From DATLAN01 sp035527455 (GTDB lineage Bacteria; Planctomycetota; Planctomycetia; Pirellulales; Thermoguttaceae), in assembly GCA_035527455.1 (NCBI GenBank), contig DATLAN010000101.1:1-31871 (forward strand): a stretch of DNA of 31,871 nucleotides, written 5' to 3'. Numbering within the stretch: the stretch's first letter is position 1; every line of letters begins with the position of its first letter. The position numbers were made by a program, and so were the translations under genes. Positions 15,860 to 22,509 of this stretch are shown piece by piece. The notes beneath the pieces are model-generated. The model searched no databases, was not told where the DNA came from, and saw only the letters and a list, made by a program, of their open reading frames with translations.

Positions 15860-16087
15860 GTGAAAATGCAGATCAAGTATTGCACGGCTTGAAACTACCA
15901 GCCGAAGGCCGCCGGTCTGGCGGCCGAGGTGGGCAAGGCGTTTGGCGTCGAGGCCGAGCTGGTTCCCGGCAAGAACGGCATCTTCGACGTGATCGTCGAC
16001 GGAGAACTCGTCTTCTCGAAGTACCAGACCGGCCGGTTCCCCGAGCCCGGCGAGGTCGTCGAGAAACTGAAGGCAACCGGTGCATGA
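15860..16087 (+). CDS. SelW/Rdx-family selenoprotein, UGA at 15890-15892 read as Sec
   Basis: Read with UGA as selenocysteine, this is a 75-residue protein starting MKMQIKYCTA-U-NYQPKA. Cys8 and Sec11 form the CxxU redox motif of the Rdx (SelW/SelT/SelH) family; the family has a short thioredoxin-like fold and a thiol redox role in the cytosol. After the UGA the frame stays open for 64 codons and matches the family: GIFDVIVDGELVFSKYQ followed by TGRFPEPGEVVEKLK. Start GTG 15860 has AAAGGA 7 nt upstream; ATG 15866 is an alternative (73 residues). A hairpin with loop GGTCT follows the UGA. It lies between the RAYT unit and a small secreted protein gene (48 bp gap). The alternative is a Cys-to-stop pseudogene, but the codon sits exactly at the expected Sec position. 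Confidence 0.88.
15890..15925 (+). promoter_or_regulatory. Candidate bacterial SECIS element
   Basis: UGA at 15890-15892 is followed after 21 nt by the loop GGTCT (15914-15918), closed by a perfect 7-bp GC stem GGCCGCC/GGCGGCC (15907-15913 and 15919-15925). The E. coli fdhF SECIS has the same GGUCU loop, bound by SelB, about 18 nt after its UGA. Loop and spacing are seen; SelB binding is inferred. Confidence 0.8.
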
Positions 16088-16135
16088 CAAACGGCGGATT
16101 TGTTTTTGACGGCCGCTAACCGAAAGGAGCTACTG

Positions 16136-16534
16136 ATGAAGCGTATCGTGATTCCGGCGATCGTCGCGGCGGTGGGATGTTGCGGCTATTGGGCGGCCCT
16201 TGCCCAGCAAGCGGAGCCGGAGCCTCCGGCGGAGCCGCCCGTGGCGGAAAAGACCTACACGCTCACGGAGAGCCAACTGGAGGCGTACGTCGAGAAGCGC
16301 ATCGCCCAGAATGCCCTGCAGGAGAGCATGAGCCTGCACGAGAGGATTTTGCAGGGCGAGAACTGGCACCGGGCGGTGTTCAACGGCATGGAGTACACGG
16401 TCTACACGGGTCCGGGCCAGGTGTTGGCCACCCGACCGGTCGAACCAGCGCCGGAAGGCGAACCGCCGGCAACGACGCCGGAAACGCCCGCGACGACACC
16501 GGAAACGCCCGCGACGACGCCGGGCGGTCCTTGA
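16136..16534 (+). CDS. Small secreted protein of unknown function
   Basis: A 132-residue protein with a signal peptide (residues 1-23, cleavage probably after ALA in AALAQQ). The mature part has a Pro/Glu-rich start, a helical segment about 40-70 (YTLTESQLEAYVEKRIAQNALQ), then a short MEYTVYTGPGQV segment, and ends in tandem ETPATTP heptads encoded by a 21-bp DNA repeat at about 16470-16525. AAAGGAG lies 8 nt before ATG 16136. It starts 48 bp after the selenoprotein stop and may share its transcript. I do not recognise the family. Confidence 0.75.
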   Translation: MKRIVIPAIVAAVGCCGYWAALAQQAEPEPPAEPPVAEKTYTLTESQLEAYVEKRIAQNALQESMSLHERILQGENWHRAVFNGMEYTVYTGPGQVLATRPVEPAPEGEPPATTPETPATTPETPATTPGGP

Positions 16535-16690
16535 ATATCGCCTTGAATATCGAATATCGAACAAGGAATGGGTGAATGAGGAAGGAATCCCCCTCGTTCG
16601 CACGCTCTGGGTGGGAACGAGGGGGAAGGTGATCCGGACGATCCAGACGCGATGAATCGGGGCACTACGAGCTTTTGTCAATAATCCGCG
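16535..16690. terminator. Hairpin between convergent genes (16589-16625)
   Basis: Perfect 11-bp arms CCCCCTCGTTC (16589-16599) and GAACGAGGGGG (16615-16625) with a 15-nt loop lie between two convergent genes and could end both transcripts, although no T-run follows. The core TCGTTCGCACGCTCTGGGTG resembles a widely dispersed repeat in bacterial genomes. Just before it, 16535-16570 holds repeated TTGAATATCG/AATATCGAA words. Confidence 0.5.
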
Positions 16691-18127
16691 TTAAACGTTC
16701 TCCGGCACCACGAACGGCTCGCGGTAGGGGCGGGTGAGCAACGCGTCGGCCCGGGGGTCGCCGACGAACTTCTCGGCCTTGGGGTCGAACTCGAGCTTGC
16801 GGCCGACGGCGCATTGGACCTGTTCGAGCTTGACGTCGTGCCGCTTGAGGTGCTCTTTCATGCCCTCGAAGGCCGCGACGGCGTCCTTGTCGTCGCCCAA
16901 CGTCGGGGGAGCCTTGTCGAACGCGGCCAGTTGGCCCATCCGGTAGGAGATGTTGCCCAGGTGGCAGCAGGCGGCGCCCAGGTGGGCCTGTTCGACCGGG
17001 GCATTGAGTTCCTCCTGCTTGCGGCTGCGGACGCAGTTGATGAAGTTGCCGAAGTTGCCGCCCGGATAGCAGGTGTACTCCACGTCGACCAGGTCCTGGC
17101 CCTTGTCGGATCCCTTGGGATAGAACTTGCCGCCCTTGATGGCGCCCTCTTCCATGTAGAACTCGTTGGTGACCTTGCGGTCGTTGTTGACCAGGCCGTA
17201 GTCCTCGAAGAACATCTTCGCCTCGCCGAAATCGTAGATGGTCAACTGGGTGTTGGGCGTTTGGCCCTGGTCCTCGTAGCCGAAGCGTCCGCCCAGGCTG
17301 ATGACGCTCTTGGGCAACGTGGCGCCGGTGGCGGCCTCGACGGCCCAACGGGCGATGTCCATCTGGTGGACGCCCTGATTGCCGATCTCGCCGCAGCCGA
17401 AGTCCCAGAACCAGTGCCAGTTGTAATGGACCAGGTTGCGGTGGTACGGCTGTTTCCGGGCCGGGCCGAGCCAGAGGTCGAAGTCCAGCTCCGCAGGCGG
17501 ATCTTCCGGCTGGGCGAACCCGATGCTGCCGCGCGGCTTGCTGGCGTAGCCGTAGGAGATCAGCAGCTTGCCGTACTTGCCGCTGGCCACGGCCGCGATC
17601 TGCTTCTGCCAGCCGCTATCGCTGCGGCTCTGCGTGCCGTGTTGGACGATGCACTTGTACTTCGCGGCGGCCTCGACCAGCTTGCGGCCCTCGAACACGT
17701 TGTGGCTGCACGGCTTCTCCACGTAAACGTCCTTGCCCGCCTGGCACGACCAGATGGCCAGCAGCGCGTGCCAGTGGTTGGTCGAGGCGATCGAGACTGC
17801 GTCGAGTTCCTTGTCGTCCAGGGCCTTGCGGATGTCCTGGAAGCACTTCGGCGTGTTGCCGCCGCTGGACTTGATCGAGTCGGCACGGGAAGCGAACAGC
17901 CGGCTGTCGGGATCGATCAGGTGAGTGACCTGGACCCCGTTTTTGCCGGAGAACTCGCCCATGTGGCTGCGTCCGCGGCCGTTGATGCCGGCCACGCCCA
18001 GGCGGATCGTGTCGTTGGCGCCGAGCACCTGGCCGGAGCTGCTGGTGCCGGCGATGGTGAAGGTCGTCGCCACCCCGGCGGTCGCGGCGGCCCGTTTGAG
18101 GAATGTACGACGTGTTTGGCGGGTCAT
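16691..18127 (-). CDS. Tat-exported Gfo/Idh/MocA-family oxidoreductase
   Basis: A 478-residue NAD(P)-dependent sugar or polyol oxidoreductase of a type abundant in planctomycetes. The N-terminus carries a twin-arginine signal, TRQTRRTFLKRAA (Arg6-Arg7), followed by a hydrophobic segment and SSSGQVLGAND. The Rossmann nucleotide-binding loop is GVAGINGRGRSH at 44-55. VYVEKPCSHN (about 134-143) is the EKP motif with the catalytic Lys. WDFGCGEIGNQGVHQMDIARW is the substrate-domain motif of this subfamily. AAAGGAAG lies 5-7 nt before ATG 18127. The substrate cannot be read from sequence; the GH51 gene nearby makes a carbohydrate role plausible. It ends 156 bp from the convergent small secreted protein gene. 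Confidence 0.93.
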   Translation of the reverse strand: MTRQTRRTFLKRAAATAGVATTFTIAGTSSSGQVLGANDTIRLGVAGINGRGRSHMGEFSGKNGVQVTHLIDPDSRLFASRADSIKSSGGNTPKCFQDIRKALDDKELDAVSIASTNHWHALLAIWSCQAGKDVYVEKPCSHNVFEGRKLVEAAAKYKCIVQHGTQSRSDSGWQKQIAAVASGKYGKLLISYGYASKPRGSIGFAQPEDPPAELDFDLWLGPARKQPYHRNLVHYNWHWFWDFGCGEIGNQGVHQMDIARWAVEAATGATLPKSVISLGGRFGYEDQGQTPNTQLTIYDFGEAKMFFEDYGLVNNDRKVTNEFYMEEGAIKGGKFYPKGSDKGQDLVDVEYTCYPGGNFGNFINCVRSRKQEELNAPVEQAHLGAACCHLGNISYRMGQLAAFDKAPPTLGDDKDAVAAFEGMKEHLKRHDVKLEQVQCAVGRKLEFDPKAEKFVGDPRADALLTRPYREPFVVPENV

Positions 18128-18548
18128 CGTGGCTTCCTTTCTCGTGGAAGTGGGAGGGACTGTGGCAGGTGAGTTTTCTGAACGCGTAACGCGCGGGGGT
18201 TCGGGAATCGGCTGCGCAAGTCGATGTCGGTTGCGCGAGTCGGCGTGGAATGGTTGCCAAGGGAAACCCAACGCCCGCCGACTGCGGTCGGCGGGGTTCC
18301 CCCCGGAGTGCAATCCGGGGGCGTTTTTTCAGTGGTTCCCCCCGGAGTGCAATCCGGGGGCGTTTCCCACAACCGAGATTCCCGAACTTCCTCGCATCCC
18401 TTATTGGAGCAAGTCGGGCGGGAGATGTCCAGATCGTGCCAAGGGGAGACAAGGCCACATCTCGCGGAGCGTCAAAGTAGTCGTCTCGCTCCGCGAGACG
18501 TGGCTACATCTCGCGGAGCGAGATGGCTACTGTACGATCCGGCCCTGT
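18128..18548. repeat. Gene-free region with several palindromes
   Basis: Two exact 32-bp direct copies at 18295-18326 and 18334-18365, each containing CCCCGGAGTGCAATCCGGGG, are preceded by the palindrome CCGCCGACTGCGGTCGGCGG at about 18274-18294. A partial family D hairpin lies near 18450-18470 and a full family D element at 18477-18530. I see no gene here. The region lies between the start of the oxidoreductase gene and the stop of the upstream diguanylate cyclase. Confidence 0.8.
18477..18530. repeat. REP family D element
   Basis: 54 bp starting GTAGTCGTCTCGCTCCGCGA and ending GAGATGGCTAC, with the same two-hairpin layout as 2957-3010 and 28959-29012. It lies 18 bp from the stop codon of the diguanylate cyclase. 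Confidence 0.88.
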
Positions 18549-20207
18549 TCAGGCGGTGCCTCCGAGGGACACGGGCAACTTGCTCAGGGCGGCCTTGGCC
18601 GTTTCGGACCATTCGCCCCGGCGGAAGTAGCTGCAATTGCCGCCGGATTGCAGCGCCGCCTTGAGCGCCTTGTCGGCGTGTTGCAACAGGATCGGCACGT
18701 CGTCGTGATCGTTGGCCTCGGCGGCGCCCAGGCTGACGGTGAACTTCAACTCCTTGCCACCTATCGGCAGGGTGCAACGGGCGATGGCCTCGCGCAAGCG
18801 TTCCGCCCCCGTGATCGTGTTGGCAAGGTCGATTCCCGGCAACAGCACGGCGAACGTGGCCACGTCGTAACGGGCCAGAAGATCCATTTCCCGCAGCCCC
18901 GCGTTGAGGAACTTGGTCGTGGCGTGCCATGCCAAGGTGCCGGCCGGTTCGCCGTGGCGGGAGACGATTTGCGAAAAGTCGTCGATCCGGACCAGAACGA
19001 CCGACGGCCGCGTGCCGCCGCGGCGCCATTCGGCCAGCCGACGCCCCAGCACCCGCTCGAACTCGGCGCGGTCGGCGAATTCGCTCGGGTGGCTCGGGCC
19101 GGGGCGAGAGGGCGTTTTCGCTTTGGCCGGCTCCTGCGCGACAGCGGGCGGCCGTGGAGCTTCTTTTTGCGATCGCTCGGCCTCCGCGTGCAATGGCTCG
19201 TCTTTCGGCGGCCGGAGCGGTTTGGGCGGCGGCTCGGCCGGCGGCGGCTCGGCCGGCGGTTGCTCGGCTTGGGCCTCTTCGGTTTGGATTGCTTCGGCAA
19301 CCGGCGCCGGTTCGTCGATCGGGCGAATCTCTTGGCCGTCGTGCCAATAGACGCGGTTGCGGCCGGATTCTTTCGAGGCGTACAGCGCCGCGTCGGCCCG
19401 CTGGATCACCGCTTCGGTTTCTTCGCCGGGCATGAGTTCGGCCACGCCCAGGCTGGCGGTGACGTGCAGGGCGGTTTCGGCGTAATGGACGTGAGAATCT
19501 TCGATCGCCCGGCGGATCTGTTCGGCCCGGTTCTTGGCGTCGGTGACCGAGGCGCCGGGGAGGATCAGGGCGAATTCTTCTCCGCCGTAGCGGGCGACCA
19601 GGTCCATTTTGCGTGCGCCCGCGTAGAGGACCTTGCCCATGTTGCGCAGCACTTCGTCGCCGGCCTGGTGCCCGTACGAGTCGTTGAAGTCCTTGAAGTG
19701 ATCCACGTCGACCATCACGATCGAGAAGCTGTTGCCCTGCCGGGCGATCTCGTCGTCGAACGCGCGGCGGTTGGCCAGGCCGGTCAGCGCATCGGTGTGT
19801 GCCACGACCGCGTGTTCTTCGACCAGCCGCGTCTGTTCCTGGAGTTTCTCTTCGGCATGGCCGAGCTGCTCCTGCATCGTGTTGTTGGCCTCGATGAGCT
19901 TGGCAACGGCCGCGACGACGTCCTCGGTCTCCTGAAACTCGTTGGAGTTCAACTCCTCGTTGATCTCTTCCACGCGGCTGTTGTGCTCGCCCACGTTGGC
20001 GGCCACGCTGGCGGCCAACTGGTGCAGTCGGGCGAGGACTTCTCGGGCGTATTCGGTTTCGTCACCCTCGGGCCGTGCCTCGGTTTCGCCGCCACGAGGT
20101 TGCACTCCGGCACAGACGGTGCCGCGACCTCGCAGCCAGGCCCCGGCGATCGCACCGGCGGTGGCCATCACGATCGCGAATATCAGGTCAACCCATATGA
20201 CTGGCAT
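18549..20207 (-). CDS. Membrane-anchored diguanylate cyclase with tandem GGDEF domains
   Basis: A 552-residue protein. Residues 3-25 are a membrane anchor; 50-135 is helical, probably coiled coil. The first GGDEF domain (about 136-290) is intact: HTDALTGLANRRAFD, DVDHFKDFND, YGGEEF at 207-212, and an inhibitory site RKMD at 199-202 placed five residues before GGEEF. It should make c-di-GMP from two GTP. A Pro/Glu-rich linker spans 305-385. The second GGDEF domain (about 386-550) has DVATF (448-452) in place of the active motif but keeps REMD at 439-442. It is therefore probably a c-di-GMP sensor rather than a cyclase. Start: ATG 20207 has AAGGA 8 nt upstream; ATG 20213 is the alternative. A c-di-GMP-I riboswitch lies upstream on the same strand. 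Confidence 0.92.
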   Translation of the reverse strand: MPVIWVDLIFAIVMATAGAIAGAWLRGRGTVCAGVQPRGGETEARPEGDETEYAREVLARLHQLAASVAANVGEHNSRVEEINEELNSNEFQETEDVVAAVAKLIEANNTMQEQLGHAEEKLQEQTRLVEEHAVVAHTDALTGLANRRAFDDEIARQGNSFSIVMVDVDHFKDFNDSYGHQAGDEVLRNMGKVLYAGARKMDLVARYGGEEFALILPGASVTDAKNRAEQIRRAIEDSHVHYAETALHVTASLGVAELMPGEETEAVIQRADAALYASKESGRNRVYWHDGQEIRPIDEPAPVAEAIQTEEAQAEQPPAEPPPAEPPPKPLRPPKDEPLHAEAERSQKEAPRPPAVAQEPAKAKTPSRPGPSHPSEFADRAEFERVLGRRLAEWRRGGTRPSVVLVRIDDFSQIVSRHGEPAGTLAWHATTKFLNAGLREMDLLARYDVATFAVLLPGIDLANTITGAERLREAIARCTLPIGGKELKFTVSLGAAEANDHDDVPILLQHADKALKAALQSGGNCSYFRRGEWSETAKAALSKLPVSLGGTA

Positions 20208-20298
20208 GCTCATAATCCTTAAATTCGATTCATTCGGAAGCAGCGGCAAGCCATGACGCCTCGGCGCGGAATGATCGCAAACCACGTAGTTTATCTAC

Positions 20299-20346
20299 GT
20301 TACCCGGTGGGCATGTCAAGCGGTTACCCGGCGGGTATGTCAAGCG
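20299..20346. repeat. Two tandem 24-bp repeats upstream of the cyclase
   Basis: Copies at 20299-20322 and 20323-20346, each GTTACCCGG.GGG.ATGTCAAGCG, differing at two positions. They lie about 85-140 bp upstream of the cyclase start, between it and the terminator at 20369-20398. They could be operator sites, but that is only suggested by position. Confidence 0.8.
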
Positions 20347-20368
20347 CTGGTTGCGGGGTGAAACGCGC

Positions 20369-20398
20369 AAAGAAAAGCCCACGGGCCGCAACCCGTGG
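20369..20398 (-). terminator. Rho-independent terminator upstream of the cyclase
   Basis: On the minus strand CCACGGG, loop TTGCGG, CCCGTGG (20398 to 20379) is followed by GC and TTTTCTTT. It lies about 165 nt downstream of the riboswitch at 20560-20655 and 160 nt upstream of the cyclase start, so it either ends the riboswitch transcript or serves as its expression platform. Confidence 0.7.
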
Positions 20399-20427
20399 AC
20401 TCAGGGCGGAAGGGAGAACGAGATGTC

Positions 20428-20502
20428 CTACTGCACCAATCGGACCTTGGGATTGGTGATGATTTCCTCGAAGATATCGGCGAGCCGTTGTTCGTAGGCG
20501 GC
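20428..20502 (-). pseudogene. Possible C-terminal remnant of a TadG-like gene
   Basis: A minus-strand frame reading AAYEQRLADIFEEIITN followed by PKVRLVQ and a TAG stop. The ending resembles the C-termini of the two TadG-like proteins (YSPVRLVR and VSPSVLVQ). No start codon or upstream domain is present; the riboswitch leader adjoins it. It could be a deleted third paralogue, or chance. Confidence 0.3.
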
Positions 20503-20559
20503 CGGGGCCGAAAAACAAAGACGCGAGCGACGAGACGCGCACCGACATGCCGACTTCCT

Positions 20560-20655
20560 TCTCGAAAGGCGGCCCACTTCGGCGGCCCGGCCGGCTCCGC
20601 TTCGGAGCCCCGTGGCTTTGCGTCCCGACCTCGCGATCGGTTTGCCGTTTCGGGT
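20560..20655 (-). promoter_or_regulatory. c-di-GMP-I (GEMM-I) riboswitch, copy 1
   Basis: On the minus strand: ACGGCAAACC, a stem CGATC/GGTCG capped by the GNRA tetraloop GCGA, the invariant core GGGACGCAAAGCC (20626 to 20614), then the second stem GGGGCTCC...GGAGCC and the closing GGGCCGCCGAAG. This order and the core sequence are those of GEMM-I aptamers, which bind c-di-GMP. Downstream are a leader ATG at 20548 preceded by GAAGGAAG, then a terminator, then the diguanylate cyclase gene. Confidence 0.9.
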
Positions 20656-20706
20656 TGGGTTCTTCGTTCCCGGTTCGCAGGGCAGGAAACTTTTTCCCCT
20701 ATGAAC

Positions 20707-20735
20707 TTCTTAGGTCACGATAGGCAACACGTCAA
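20707..20735 (-). promoter_or_regulatory. Probable sigma-70 promoter of riboswitch copy 1
   Basis: Minus-strand TTGACG (20735 to 20730), 17 bp, then TAAGAA (20712 to 20707). The -10 box is poor, but the same layout with better boxes stands before riboswitch copy 2, and the DNA between (CGTGACCTA, then GTTCAT) is conserved in both. Confidence 0.5.
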
Positions 20736-20826
20736 ATTGAAGAATCGAAATGGGAGGACTCCGTTCCTCCCTACCTCGAGGGTCGTTCGAACCAATGCGG
20801 CAGGTAGATCACGTTCGGGTCGGGTT

Positions 20827-20976
20827 CTACAGGTGCGTTCGCATCATCACCAGTTTAGACAGGTCGATCGCAAAGCTGATCACGGCCAGCGCAAAGGTGA
20901 CCAGCAGCACGAACAAGAAGAATCCGGTTCCCCAGCGGAACTGCCTCCCTACGTCTTCTGCGTCTCTTCTACTCAT
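20827..20976 (-). CDS. 49-residue TadE/TadG-like membrane protein (short or truncated)
   Basis: ATG at 20976, TAG at 20827. Residues 1-17 are polar, 18-38 form a membrane segment (TGFFLFVLLVTFALAVISFA), then IDLSKLVMMRTHL. The end matches the region just after the membrane segment of the two larger TadG-like proteins (VDIGQVVLMRTQL and IDIGYIVLVRTQL), but it stops where they continue into AADSAAMAA. It lies 58 bp after the upstream TadG-like gene on the same strand. It is either a genuine small pilus-type subunit or a paralogue truncated by a stop codon. No frame with family sequence continues beyond the stop. Confidence 0.6.
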   Translation of the reverse strand: MSRRDAEDVGRQFRWGTGFFLFVLLVTFALAVISFAIDLSKLVMMRTHL

Positions 20977-21034
20977 GGGTGCGTCCCCCCCCGCAAGGAA
21001 CTCATGTTGCAGACTTGTCCATCATTCCATCGTT

Positions 21035-22144
21035 CTATTGCACCAACACGGAAGGGGAGACGATATCGCGGCTGGTGCGCACGTCGGAATCCCATGAGGG
21101 AATCCCGCCGCGCACCACCACGGTGGCCCGTTGCACGGTCAAACGCTTGTCCTTCTTGTTGCCGCTGAGGTTCACGTCCATGACGCGGATGCCGGCAAAC
21201 CCCACGATCGTATACCGGGCGTTGTTTCCACTGCCGCTGACCTGGCTGTAGACGGGCACGATTCGCGGCTGGCCGATGACGGCCTCCAGCGCGCTTTCGA
21301 TTCCCGCGCTGAGGCCCGGATCGCCGCCGAGTTCGAGGGCGCCGCCGGGTTCCAGCGCCAGCTCCCCGCCGTGGTACGACAAGTCTTCGGCGCTCAGCCC
21401 GTCGAGGATCTGTCGGCGAAGGTCGGCCGTGCTGTTGTTGTCCGGGCCGATGTCCACGGTACCGCAGTTTCCGGCCGCGCCGGTGTCCTGCGGATAGATG
21501 TTCACTTCGGAAAGGCCGTCCGATACGGGGATCACCTGTTGCGTTTCCTCATCCCAGGTCCAGGCGTCCGAGCTGCCCCCGGTTTCCAGAGCCGCCCAGC
21601 TCTCCTGGTCGATCGCGATCGGGAGCATGGGAACGCCGTCGCCGGAGGAGGGCGGTTGGAAGCCGATGAAATTCTCGACGAACGCCGCCACGGCTTTCGT
21701 CTCCATGGAGAAGGCCCCGACTCCCATCAGCTTGCCGAACACCAGCGGCGACTCGCTGTCCGTCTCGGCCCAGCGCCGGGTGGTTACCCGAACCGCATTG
21801 ACCGAGAAGACCGTCGGCGTGAAGGTACGTCGGCTGTAGTCCCAGCACCCGAATTCGACGTCGCTGGGATCGAGGGAGATCTGTTTTCCGCCGGCCGTGT
21901 GGTAATCGGAGAATTGTCTTGCCGTGGCAATCACTTCATCGGCCGACCTGGTCATGTTGACCGTGCCGGCGGCCATGGCGGCCGAATCGGCGGCCACCTG
22001 GAGTTGCGTCCGCATCAACACGACCTGGCCGATGTCGACGGCGAACGCGACCATGGCCGCGACAATGAAGATCAAGAACACGCTCAAGATCAATGTGGCT
22101 CCACGTCGCGGCGGCCTTTTCATCTTGGTATGGTTTCTTTTCAT
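21035..22144 (-). CDS. TadG-like surface/pilus-associated protein 1
   Basis: A 369-residue protein anchored by an N-terminal membrane segment (16-36) preceded by KRPPRRGATL, with the Tad motif MRTQLQVAADSAAMAA at 44-59. The rest is predicted extracellular and includes a segment giving PIAIDQESW, TVDIGPDNNSTADLRRQIL and the ending YTIVGFAGIRVMDVNL, all shared with the second TadG-like protein at 22896-24017. No secretion ATPase or prepilin peptidase is nearby, so a role in a Tad/Flp pilus is not established. AGGAGGG lies 6 nt before ATG 22144. A GEMM-I riboswitch and promoter lie upstream. The frame also stays open up to a leader ATG at 22324, giving a possible 60-residue extension. Confidence 0.85.
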   Translation of the reverse strand: MKRNHTKMKRPPRRGATLILSVFLIFIVAAMVAFAVDIGQVVLMRTQLQVAADSAAMAAGTVNMTRSADEVIATARQFSDYHTAGGKQISLDPSDVEFGCWDYSRRTFTPTVFSVNAVRVTTRRWAETDSESPLVFGKLMGVGAFSMETKAVAAFVENFIGFQPPSSGDGVPMLPIAIDQESWAALETGGSSDAWTWDEETQQVIPVSDGLSEVNIYPQDTGAAGNCGTVDIGPDNNSTADLRRQILDGLSAEDLSYHGGELALEPGGALELGGDPGLSAGIESALEAVIGQPRIVPVYSQVSGSGNNARYTIVGFAGIRVMDVNLSGNKKDKRLTVQRATVVVRGGIPSWDSDVRTSRDIVSPSVLVQ

Positions 22145-22339
22145 GGATAACCCTCCTAGGGACGCATCCAATCCCCAACGGAATGTCCGGGGATCGGAAA
22201 CAGGCGTGTCGCAAAGTTTACCTTCGGCAACGCCGTTCGGGCAAAGATGGCCGGGAACGGCCCACCGGCTCAGCCGCCGGGCCCAAGAAAGAGCAGACGC
22301 GAGTGACGAGACGCGCACCGCCATTACAACCCCTCCCGG

Positions 22340-22430
22340 AAAAGGCTGCAAACTTCGGCGACCTGGCATGCTCCCGCAGGAGCCCCATGGCTTTGCGTCC
22401 CGACCTCGCGATCGGTTTGCCGTTTCGGTT
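22340..22430 (-). promoter_or_regulatory. c-di-GMP-I (GEMM-I) riboswitch, copy 2
   Basis: Minus-strand ACGGCAAACCGATCGCGAGG with the same GCGA tetraloop, the core GGGACGCAAAGCC (22401 to 22389), second stem GGGGCTCC/GGGAGC, and closing CCAGGTCGCCGAAG. About 200 nt of leader separates it from the TadG-like start at 22144. That leader includes GGGAGGGG followed by an ATG at 22324 and a GC hairpin at 22260-22282. Promoter, aptamer and leader start are duplicated from, or to, copy 1. Confidence 0.9.
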
Positions 22431-22480
22431 TGTTTTTTGTTTTCGGGCCGAACGACCCGGTAAGATTTGCCTCCATTGAA

Positions 22481-22509
22481 CTAATAGGTCACGAATCGCC
22501 TTGTGTCAA
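22481..22509 (-). promoter_or_regulatory. Probable sigma-70 promoter of riboswitch copy 2
   Basis: Minus-strand TTGACA (22509 to 22504), exactly 17 bp, then TATTAG (22486 to 22481). It would start transcription roughly 40-45 nt before the riboswitch core structure. Confidence 0.7.

Noticed and set aside
15692..15892. 66-codon plus-strand frame ending at the UGA
   Set aside because: Most of it translates the REP element; only its last codons are real and belong to the selenoprotein that continues past the UGA.
16589..16625. Insertion-sequence end
   Set aside because: Only a hairpin is present; there is no transposase or target duplication nearby.
17925..20222. 765-codon plus-strand frame
   Set aside because: It runs antisense through the oxidoreductase start and the whole cyclase; no family features.
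20324..20548. 74-codon minus-strand frame as a full-length protein after riboswitch copy 1
   Set aside because: It runs through a rho-independent terminator and a tandem repeat; only its start, shared with copy 2, is of interest.
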